From NCBI GenBank assembly GCA_002471375.1, contig DKPV01000002.1:8447-48292 (forward strand): a stretch of DNA of 39,846 nt, read 5' to 3'. The position numbers and the translations under genes were made by a program. The notes below the pieces were generated by a model, which had not been told where the DNA came from, made no database searches, and saw only the letters and a list, made by a program, of their open reading frames with translations. The stretch is from Flavobacteriales bacterium UBA7325. Lineage in GTDB: Bacteria > Bacteroidota > Bacteroidia > Flavobacteriales_D > Crocinitomicaceae. Shown piece by piece: positions 33,228-39,846 of the stretch (positions within the stretch are counted from its first letter, which is position 1; the number at the start of each line of letters is the position of its first letter).

Positions 33228-34933
33228 AGCTTCAGGGCTTTTAATATTGATTGAAATTCATCAAAGCTAGGTTGTCTTAATCCATCCATAGCACCGTGTG
33301 CATAGCGTGATTCCTCACATGTTCTGAATAATTTCTGTACTCGACTTGAAAGCTCAATCTCGCCGGTTTTGATAAGATAATCTGAAACTTCATCCTTACC
33401 AAGAATACGTTCTTGTTGGATATTCATCTTGACCTCGAATGCTTTTCTTAGTCCAGTTTCAATACTAGAGAAGAATTCATCATTTGGATCTGTTGCAATT
33501 AGCGATTTACTTTTTGCGACATGATCACCGAGCTCTTTGTCTTTTTGTTTGATAACTTGTCGAGCTTCAATTTTATCTGCACTCTGCTCTCTTCTCCGTG
33601 TGAAAATTAAGAAGAAGAATGCGCACAATAGTGGAACGCTAACTCCAGACCAGAAAACAGGGGATCCATACAATGTGTCAGTAGTTCTGATTTCTTTTTT
33701 CTTTCTTAATTCTGGAATTGGTTCAGCAAAAGCTTCGTCCATATTTTCATCCTCTGAAGGCTCAGAGGTAATGAAACTCTCATCTAGGGTAACCGAAATT
33801 GTATTTTCCTCCGTCTCGACTTGAACGTATTGCTCTTTCTTTGGGTCGAAGTAGCTAACTGTTGTTGCAGGGAACAGCAGGTCTCCATATTTGGATACTT
33901 GAACGTTGTATTCGTAAGAAACGATTCCTTCTGCGCCTCTTGCGCCATAGGTGATATTCTCAGATACTACCGGGTCTCCGTAAATCTGAAATCCCTTAGG
34001 TAACTGTAAAGTAGGTTCTAATATATTTTGAATATTACCACTACCTTCAATAACAATCTGCATAACGAATACATCACCTTGTTTTATTTCCGTTGTGTCC
34101 AGTTGACGCTCAATGGTGAATTGTCCAACTCCACCGATGAAATCCGCAGGAGGATTAGCAGGTAGGGGCTTAATTCGAATTGCGACATTTCCTGAAGTAA
34201 CGGAATACCCGTTAGGACCTTGAAGAACATCTACGGTATAAGGACCGAGATCAAAGTTTCCGGTCCCTAGCGGAAAGATTACATGTTTGTCATGTTCGAA
34301 AGTGAAATAGTTTATTCCTTTAAAGGTTTCCTCCTGTACCTTCAGGCGGACTGATCTCGAGAGGGAATGAGCTTCAAGTGCCTTTGCCTGTACAAAAGAA
34401 TTGTAGTTGTAAATGTTTGTAGGCTGGTACTTTGCATAGATTTTTGCAGAGACAACAACAGGTTCACCTTCGTAAACGCTGGATTTATTTGTCTGAATGA
34501 CACCAAATGCAGGCTCGTTCAACATAGCCTGAGTGACAGTACCGTTGCTCATAGGCGTCTTTTTAGAGACGTTCAGAGAAACTGTGTTCGATGAATATGC
34601 GCGTCCACGACTTTTTACATATGCCGGTCCAATTTTAAATGTCCCTGGTTTAGTAATAACACCAGATTGTGATATGCTATAATAGGTAATTACCTTTCCG
34701 GTGGAGTAATCCATTCGTTGATACATCTGACTTCCAGAACTGGCTCCGTAATTGAATGAACTAGGAAGATTATCGAGCGCAATTTCTCCCTTAATATTTG
34801 TTTCTACGGTGATAACAACATTTTCTCCAACTTCTGCATCCTTAGGTGTCACACTGAGTACAACCTGCTTCTTTTGAGCAGTGCCAGAGAAACAAACGGC
34901 AATAACGAGTATGGAGAGGATTCTATTCAGCAT
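33224..34933 (-). CDS. batD: BatD: oxygen-tolerance-type Ig-like membrane protein
   Basis: 569 residues. Signal peptide (MLNRILSILVIAVCFSGTAQ), a long periplasmic part with repeated Ig-like beta domains (VTPKDAEVGENVVITVETNI, YSISQSGVITKPGTFKIGP, GDVFVMQIVIEGSGNIQNIL), one transmembrane helix (about 425-442, VPLLCAFFFLIF) and a cytoplasmic helical tail ending with the CEESRYAHG-type motif. Separated from batC by 2 nt and overlapping batE by 4 nt. Presumed partner of the vWA proteins BatA and BatB. Confidence 0.92.
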   Translation of the reverse strand: MLNRILSILVIAVCFSGTAQKKQVVLSVTPKDAEVGENVVITVETNIKGEIALDNLPSSFNYGASSGSQMYQRMDYSTGKVITYYSISQSGVITKPGTFKIGPAYVKSRGRAYSSNTVSLNVSKKTPMSNGTVTQAMLNEPAFGVIQTNKSSVYEGEPVVVSAKIYAKYQPTNIYNYNSFVQAKALEAHSLSRSVRLKVQEETFKGINYFTFEHDKHVIFPLGTGNFDLGPYTVDVLQGPNGYSVTSGNVAIRIKPLPANPPADFIGGVGQFTIERQLDTTEIKQGDVFVMQIVIEGSGNIQNILEPTLQLPKGFQIYGDPVVSENITYGARGAEGIVSYEYNVQVSKYGDLLFPATTVSYFDPKKEQYVQVETEENTISVTLDESFITSEPSEDENMDEAFAEPIPELRKKKEIRTTDTLYGSPVFWSGVSVPLLCAFFFLIFTRRREQSADKIEARQVIKQKDKELGDHVAKSKSLIATDPNDEFFSSIETGLRKAFEVKMNIQQERILGKDEVSDYLIKTGEIELSSRVQKLFRTCEESRYAHGAMDGLRQPSFDEFQSILKALKL

Positions 34934-34935
34934 TT

Positions 34936-35697
34936 TTACCAGTCTTTACCAGATTTTGAAGGTTTTCCAGCTTTACCGCCACCTCTCATTCGTTGCTTAG
35001 TTTCTGCTTCTTTACGTGCGAGATTGTCTAAGGTTCGCTCAATCATTTGGTTTGGTAATTGACCTTCACCGTCTTTTTTGGATCCATTCGATCCTGACGA
35101 TCCGTTTTTAGGATCTTTTTTTTCATCTCCCTGGCCATCTTGATCAGAGTTTTGATCTCCTCCTTCCTTCTCTTCACCATCATTTCCGTCTTCAGGATCC
35201 TGAGGGTCCTGCGGATCATTTGGATCTTGAGGTTCGTTTGGATCCTGCGGTGGGTTCTTTCTTTCTTGGTCTTTAAGACGACGAATTGCCTCTGAAAGAT
35301 TGTATCTAGTCCGATCATCTTTCGGATTGTTTCTCAGCGATTCTTTGTAGGCATCAACAGCCCCTGCATAGTCTTCTTGTTGCATTCTTGAGTTGCCTAG
35401 ATTATGAAAGCTATCACCACGCTGTGCTTTGTTTTTTTTACTTCCGCTGCTTTGTTGGTAGATTTTTTCGGCTTTCTCAAATTCACGCGCTTTATAAGCT
35501 GATTGAGCCATTTCATCTGATAAATCTATATTATCGGGAGCTTTTTTTTGTGCTGATTCGTAATATTTAAGAGCCTTCGCATAGTTTTTTGCATTGTATG
35601 CTTGTCGCGCAACATCCAATGAGTCTCGCCAAGAGTCATCCTGGCCAAATGCACTTTGGCTAAGAATCAGGAGTGCGAATATTAAAACTACTTTCAT
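34936..35697 (-). CDS. batC: BatC: TPR protein with acidic repeat tail
   Basis: 253 residues. Signal peptide (cut near AFGQ, residue 19), three TPR units (about 27-135: ALKYYESAQKKAPDNIDLSD, GAVDAYKESLRNNPKDDRTR), then a low-complexity Asp/Pro/Gln/Gly/Lys region (about 145-210: NPPQDPNEPQDPNDPQDPQD and Gly/Asp/Ser runs) and a short conserved end (NQMIERTLDNLARKEAETK). The repeat coding DNA at 35191-35255 is itself imperfectly tandem (GGATCC-like units). ATG overlaps the batB stop (ATGA). Confidence 0.88.
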   Translation of the reverse strand: MKVVLIFALLILSQSAFGQDDSWRDSLDVARQAYNAKNYAKALKYYESAQKKAPDNIDLSDEMAQSAYKAREFEKAEKIYQQSSGSKKNKAQRGDSFHNLGNSRMQQEDYAGAVDAYKESLRNNPKDDRTRYNLSEAIRRLKDQERKNPPQDPNEPQDPNDPQDPQDPEDGNDGEEKEGGDQNSDQDGQGDEKKDPKNGSSGSNGSKKDGEGQLPNQMIERTLDNLARKEAETKQRMRGGGKAGKPSKSGKDW

Positions 35698-36854
35698 TTT
35701 CTTATTAGTTTATCGAAGAAACCAACATACTGTCGAGACCATAGCAAGAACAAAATCCAGAAAACAATTGAGATCATTAATGGCACTCTAAAGCGTTCTT
35801 GCTTAATATCGAACTCTAAATTATCAATTTTCGTTCGCTTCATCTGACTGATTTCTGTTAATAAAGTAGAAAGGTTTGGGAACTCATTTGAAGTTACAGA
35901 AGCCTTCCCTCCACCTTTTTGCGCGATCGAACGAATAAATTTTTCATTTAATTTGGATAAAACTTTCTTGCCTCTGGCATCCGTTTTATACCCCATTTCT
36001 GGACGGTTTGGATCTTTTGGGACGAGTCCACCCTTTTTCGTGCCAATGCCAAGAACACTTAATTGAATTTGCTCTTTTTGGATATCTTTAAGAGTTTGAT
36101 TCGGGCTGTTTTCATGATTTTCACCATCTGTGATGAGAATAATTCCTTTTGTTGTTTTTTGTTTCGAGAACATTCCCATTGACACTCTTAATGCTGCATC
36201 TATGTTGGTTCCCTGGCTACTGATCATATTGGTTTCTATGTCGTCAATAAAGAGTTTTGCAGCTCCGTAATCGTTCGTGATTGGCAATTGGACATAAGCA
36301 CTGTTTGCAAAGAGACAAATCCCCAACTTTTCCCCATGGAGGCTATTGATCAATTGTTTGATTGCTCGTTTCGAAATATCTAATCGTGAAAAATCTTCCG
36401 AGATATCTTGTGCATTCATTGAATTAGAAATATCCAGTGCGACTACAAGTTCCAATGATTCATTCGTGCCAGCAACTTTCTTCGTTCCAAATACAGGCTG
36501 CGCCATAGCAATGACCAGGAAGACAAATGCATTACGAAAGAAAAAGTATTTCATAAATGCACTCATAGATGACACAGGACGGAGATACGAACGAGCAACC
36601 GAGGCAGTTGCGTTTTCCGCCATTCGATTATTCTGAATGATGTTATACAGAAATACACCAACAATCGGAAGTAGAAAGAATAGCAGTCCCAAAACAGAAG
36701 GAGTTTTGTAGGCAAGTTTTTCTCCCACAGACGATTCACTGAAAAGTCCAAATGCATTGATCAGTAAAAAATAGAGCACCCAAAAAATTGCTTCCCAGAT
36801 TAGTATTCCAGAAACAATGAGCTTAAAGCGGAATATGTACTTCTGCTTACTCAT
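35694..36854 (-). CDS. batB: BatB: von Willebrand factor A membrane protein
   Basis: 386 residues. N-terminal membrane helices (about 10-34 and 52-68, plus 105-122), vWA domain with MIDAS motif DISNSMN and the later ILITDGENH, and a C-terminal helix (about 357-372). The last part before it (FPNLSTLLTEISQMKRTKID) faces the cytoplasm or periplasm depending on topology. The start overlaps batA by 8 nt. Likely forms a complex with BatA under MoxR control. Confidence 0.93.
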   Translation of the reverse strand: MSKQKYIFRFKLIVSGILIWEAIFWVLYFLLINAFGLFSESSVGEKLAYKTPSVLGLLFFLLPIVGVFLYNIIQNNRMAENATASVARSYLRPVSSMSAFMKYFFFRNAFVFLVIAMAQPVFGTKKVAGTNESLELVVALDISNSMNAQDISEDFSRLDISKRAIKQLINSLHGEKLGICLFANSAYVQLPITNDYGAAKLFIDDIETNMISSQGTNIDAALRVSMGMFSKQKTTKGIILITDGENHENSPNQTLKDIQKEQIQLSVLGIGTKKGGLVPKDPNRPEMGYKTDARGKKVLSKLNEKFIRSIAQKGGGKASVTSNEFPNLSTLLTEISQMKRTKIDNLEFDIKQERFRVPLMISIVFWILFLLWSRQYVGFFDKLIRK

Positions 36855-37878
36855 TCGATTTAAACACTAAGTAATTAAGTCCCCATGTTAGGATGGAAAG
36901 AACAAATGCCCAATTCAGGAAACCTATGGGATTAGAAGGTGGTTCGGGTTTGTAGTGATGATGTACCATCTTCCGTTTTTCTAGTTTCTCTATTTCTTTA
37001 TAGATTTCCCTCAGGCTTTGTTCATCCGTTGCTCGAAAGTACTTCCCATCTGTCAAGTCGGCAATTTCGGTAAGAGTAACTTCGTCAATTTCTGCTTCCA
37101 GTGGCTGGAAATTCATCCCGAAAGGTGTGCTTCCAGGTGATTCGGCATCACGGTGGCTACCAACTCCAATAGTGTACACGCGAATCCCTTTTGCTTTAGC
37201 TAATTCAGCTGCCATGATAGGTGAAATTTCGCTTCCTCCATCAACTCCATCCGTCAGGAGTATGATCACTTTTGATTTTAAACTGTCACTTCTCAATCGA
37301 GTTACAGCGGTCCCTAAGCCAATACCTATGGCTGTACCACCTTCTATGTAGTCACCATTTATACCGTCAATTTGTTTTTTCAAGATTGGATAATCTAGCG
37401 TAGGAGGACATGCTGTGAATGCTTCACCGGCGTAGGCAACTAAACCTATGCGATCACCCTTTCTTCCGTCAACAAATTCCTTGGCAACCTTTTTTGCGGC
37501 TTCCAATCTATTCGGGAGAAAATCCATGGCAAGCATAGATCCGGACACATCCATCGCGATCACGATATCAATCCCATCTTTGTAGTCATTATCATAATCA
37601 TCGTAGTCTGCCCAATGGAAGGGTTTTGCCATCCCAAAAATGAGTAGACAGGCAATTATTCCATAGAGTAGAAGGTTGACTTCACGCATGCGTACAACCC
37701 ATCTCGAGCCGATACTCTCTTGGTCTTTAATGGTGCGAGAATATTTCACTTCACCTTTCCGGTTTTTCTCAAGACGGTATAGAATGAATAGCACAACAGG
37801 AATTATGCACATCAGCCAAAGCCAACCTGGAGAAGAGTATTCATACTCCCAAAATCGAATGTTCCAATTAGTCAACAT
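36847..37878 (-). CDS. batA: BatA: von Willebrand factor A membrane protein
   Basis: 343 residues. Two N-terminal helices (about 18-35, 58-78), vWA domain with MIDAS motif DVSGSM, the Thr loop GGTAIGIGLGTAVTRL, and LLTDGVDGGSE, and a C-terminal helix (about 322-338). ATG at 37878 chosen; an in-frame TTG at 37884 would add two residues. Overlaps the end of the preceding gene by 11 nt and batB by 8 nt, indicating coupled translation. Confidence 0.92.
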   Translation of the reverse strand: MLTNWNIRFWEYEYSSPGWLWLMCIIPVVLFILYRLEKNRKGEVKYSRTIKDQESIGSRWVVRMREVNLLLYGIIACLLIFGMAKPFHWADYDDYDNDYKDGIDIVIAMDVSGSMLAMDFLPNRLEAAKKVAKEFVDGRKGDRIGLVAYAGEAFTACPPTLDYPILKKQIDGINGDYIEGGTAIGIGLGTAVTRLRSDSLKSKVIILLTDGVDGGSEISPIMAAELAKAKGIRVYTIGVGSHRDAESPGSTPFGMNFQPLEAEIDEVTLTEIADLTDGKYFRATDEQSLREIYKEIEKLEKRKMVHHHYKPEPPSNPIGFLNWAFVLSILTWGLNYLVFKSNE

Positions 37879-38836
37879 TGTCAAAGTCTAATGGACTGGT
37901 TTCAGCTATAATTTGTTTTGCGAGTGTCGATTGACGTATAATTGCGATCACATCTGGTTTTGATTTCGCGAACTTCACCATGTCCGATTGTGATAGTATA
38001 CGAGCTATTACATCTACCGTTTCTTCATTAAGCCCTTGCTTGGTAAGTAATAGTTTTATTTCATACGTCGTTTTATCCAAAAGTGAAATCGAGTATCGGC
38101 TTGTTAAATAAGAGCGCAAAATATAAGAGAGTTCAATAAAATGTTCTTTCAATTTGTCCTTGGCCCATAGTTCTTCCTTCTCGAGAGAATTGATTGCAAG
38201 TATGGTTCTTTCTTTTAATGAGAGTGGTTTGACTTCTTCAAGATAGTCATCTTCTTCTCGTTTTCTTAGTTTTCTAATAATGAGGAAAACCATGATTGCA
38301 ATTGGGAATATAATCAGCCACAACCAGTTATCCGAAACAAATTCAACGAAGGAAAAAGGTTTGTCAGGAATTTGTGTGTAGCCCTCTCTGATCTCGTAGA
38401 TATCCATGGTGGTATCTTGAGCAACCAGTGAGCACTTTAGTGAAATATCTTTAAACCGATAGGTAGAATCATTAATAAGTATTGTTGCTCCTGGGATCAC
38501 AAAATTACCTGGTTCCCACGAAGTGAGTGCGTATTCTCCTTTCCATTTTTTTGCGCTACCATTAAAAATGAAAGTGTCAATGAATGGGTAAACAATTTCA
38601 AGAGGCGTGATGTCCATCGCTAGTCCACCGTTTTGATTCATCAATCTAGCATCAATTTCTTTTTGCTTCGGATTAAACTTAATTGTATCCTGAGATTCTG
38701 CCTTGACTGTGAACTTCAACGTTGTCGGTTCGCCGACTAATATGGCGTCATTAGATATTTCTACAAGCAATTGCTGGCTCATTGAAAGAGGAGCAGTCAA
38801 TAGGACGATGAGGTATGTCAAGGATTTCAATATCAT
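37868..38836 (-). CDS. Bat-operon accessory membrane protein
   Basis: 322 residues. Signal peptide (MILKSLTYLIVLLTAPLSMS), a periplasmic Ig-like beta region (about 22-150, DAILVGEPTTLKFTV, SWEPGNFVIPGATILI), one membrane helix (about 168-186, NWLWLIIFPIAIMVFLII) and a cytoplasmic helical region (about 200-322, TILAINSLEKEELWAKDKLKE). This resembles a compact BatD with a DUF4381-like layout and is often found between DUF58 and batA in Bacteroidota. Overlaps DUF58 by 4 nt and batA by 11 nt. No enzymatic motif. Confidence 0.78.
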   Translation of the reverse strand: MILKSLTYLIVLLTAPLSMSQQLLVEISNDAILVGEPTTLKFTVKAESQDTIKFNPKQKEIDARLMNQNGGLAMDITPLEIVYPFIDTFIFNGSAKKWKGEYALTSWEPGNFVIPGATILINDSTYRFKDISLKCSLVAQDTTMDIYEIREGYTQIPDKPFSFVEFVSDNWLWLIIFPIAIMVFLIIRKLRKREEDDYLEEVKPLSLKERTILAINSLEKEELWAKDKLKEHFIELSYILRSYLTSRYSISLLDKTTYEIKLLLTKQGLNEETVDVIARILSQSDMVKFAKSKPDVIAIIRQSTLAKQIIAETSPLDFDNVD

Positions 38837-39699
38837 CTATTCTGGAAGAGTTGAATAAGTTCCTTGATATAATCTCCATCAGTTGAAATTGATGTGTAAT
38901 CTATTCCCGATCGTTTGAATTCTTTGAAAAGCTTCTCTTCAAATTCCTTGAAGTTTTTACTGTGAGTTTCTTTTGCAGCGGCACTGTTAGAATTAACCCA
39001 TGTTGTCTGTCCTGTTTCGGCGTTGAACAATTGAATTATCCCGACGCTTGGCAATGTTTCTTCGGATTGATCATACAACCGTATTGCAACCATGTCATGT
39101 TTCTTCCGTGAAACTTTAAGTCCCTCTATAAAGTCGTTTTCATCAATAAAGTCACTCATTACGAATGCGATACTTCTTTTCTTTTGAGTGTTCCTAAAGA
39201 ATTTGAGTGCCTCATTTAAGTTTGTTCCTTTGCTTTCTGGTTTGAGCTCAATGAATTCACGAAGGATAAACAAGGCATGATTCCTTCCTTTGCCAGGAGC
39301 AATATATTTCTCGATTTTATCGGATACGAATATGACTCCAACTTTATCATTATTACTGATCGCTGAGAATGCTAGGACTGCTGTCAACTCTAGAGCAATG
39401 TCCTTTTTAGTTTTCTCTCCAGTACCAAAATCTTCAGAGCCTGACACATCAATGATTAACATTACTGCCAGCTCTCGTTCTTCATCAAAGACCTTAACGT
39501 AAGGATCATTAAAACGTGCTGTTACATTCCAATCGATCGTTCGAACCTCATCTCCGAAATGGTAATCTCGAACTTCACTAAACGTCATCCCACGTCCTTT
39601 GAAAGCAGAATGGTACTCACCTGAAAAAATATGTCGGGTAAGTCCTTTTGCCTTGATTTCAAGGTGTCGAATTTTTGCTAAGAGCTCTTTTGTTTCCAT
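38833..39699 (-). CDS. DUF58 vWA-like protein of the MoxR-Bat operon
   Basis: 288 residues, soluble. It carries the DUF58 hallmark DYHFGDEVRTIDWNVTARFN (about residues 45-65), followed by a vWA-type domain with DVSGSEDFG, AFSAISNNDKVGVIFVSD and FVMSDFIDENDF. DUF58 proteins accompany MoxR AAA+ ATPases and are thought to act as adaptors. Starts 23 nt after the moxR stop; overlaps the following gene by 4 nt. Confidence 0.93.
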   Translation of the reverse strand: METKELLAKIRHLEIKAKGLTRHIFSGEYHSAFKGRGMTFSEVRDYHFGDEVRTIDWNVTARFNDPYVKVFDEERELAVMLIIDVSGSEDFGTGEKTKKDIALELTAVLAFSAISNNDKVGVIFVSDKIEKYIAPGKGRNHALFILREFIELKPESKGTNLNEALKFFRNTQKKRSIAFVMSDFIDENDFIEGLKVSRKKHDMVAIRLYDQSEETLPSVGIIQLFNAETGQTTWVNSNSAAAKETHSKNFKEFEEKLFKEFKRSGIDYTSISTDGDYIKELIQLFQNR

Positions 39700-39722
39700 T
39701 AATTAATCTGCTGACTTCCTTT

Positions 39723-39846
39723 CTACGGTACTTCGATCTTATTTACGATTTTGCTTACAATATCTGCCGCAGAAACATTTTCAGCTTCAGCTTCGTAGGT
39801 CAAACCAAGTCTATGCTGCATGACATCAGGTGCTATTGCACGAATA
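39723..39846 (-). CDS. moxR: MoxR-type AAA+ ATPase, C-terminal end (cut by window edge)
   Basis: About 40 C-terminal codons visible, ending at TAG 39723-39725: IRAIAPDVMQHRLGLTYEAE, then ENVSAADIVSKIVNKIEVP. This is the typical tail of Bacteroidota MoxR (R-H-R-L-G-L-T-Y-E-A-E). Walker motifs lie outside the window. First gene of the Bat operon; a chaperone-like ATPase expected to remodel the vWA proteins. Confidence 0.92.
   Translation of the reverse strand, partial: IRAIAPDVMQHRLGLTYEAEAENVSAADIVSKIVNKIEVP

Noticed and set aside
35043..35318. Lys-rich 91-residue ORF on the same strand as batC
   Set aside because: Out-of-frame reading of the repetitive batC linker.
1..39846. Mobile elements, prophage, CRISPR arrays, tRNA or rRNA genes
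   Set aside because: No transposase, integrase, phage gene, spaced repeats or cloverleaf-like segment was seen on either strand by eye.

Overview
The window looks like a chromosomal segment of a low-GC member of the Bacteroidota, probably Flavobacteriales or a near relative. Evidence: a moxR-DUF58-batABCDE operon, a TonB energy transducer, a type IX secretion (T9SS) C-terminal sorting domain, a PorG/DUF6089-like barrel, MORN-repeat lipoproteins, an SDR-type threonine dehydrogenase, and many Bacteroidota-type -7 boxes (TAnnTTTG) close upstream of start codons. No tRNA, rRNA, CRISPR array, insertion sequence or prophage was seen. The assignment rests on gene content only.

Layout. 1-4203 (minus strand): aromatic amino acid catabolism. 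A tryptophan 2,3-dioxygenase is cut by the left edge. The hmgA-hpd pair (homogentisate and 4-hydroxyphenylpyruvate dioxygenases) ends in a strong terminator. Between them lie the remains of a LytS/LytR-type two-component system carrying several separate lesions. 4470-10213 (plus): SDR threonine dehydrogenase, a secreted MORN-repeat protein, then a tight operon deoC - aldehyde dehydrogenase - catalytically dead ALDH-like protein - small unknown protein; the two ALDH genes resemble the two halves of ALDH16. 10312-11805 (minus): tonB-like gene and gcvH-vanZ-like pair. 11913-13563 (plus): prfB (no programmed frameshift) and an unknown gene preceded by tandem repeats. 13565-16400: glyoxalase-fold pseudogene, lysA, DUF6089/PorG-like barrel. 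16413-20213: a small membrane gene lacking an NTG start, a secreted cyclophilin-FKBP fusion, mscS, a T9SS mini-protein with a premature stop, and an unknown gene in an operon with nadK and a CBS gene. 21837-27163: pdxJ, then polyprenyl synthase-lipoprotein-dnaG as an overlapping operon, and rlmN. 27232-32336: secreted TPR protein and a 1073-residue AsmA-like protein, convergent. 32493-39846 (minus): Bat operon, read as moxR (cut by the right edge), DUF58, an accessory membrane protein, batA, batB, batC, batD, batE, with most neighbouring genes overlapping.

Most of the window is ordinary core metabolism and envelope biology. The most notable points are: the split ALDH16-like operon behind deoC; a DnaG primase that has lost three of its four zinc ligands; genes whose predicted -7 box lies only about 6 nt from the start codon (probable leaderless mRNAs); a T9SS substrate that is nearly all sorting signal; tandem repeats able to form alternative hairpins in front of an unknown gene; and an unusual number of decayed genes. 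I saw no clear sign of a wholly new multi-gene system.
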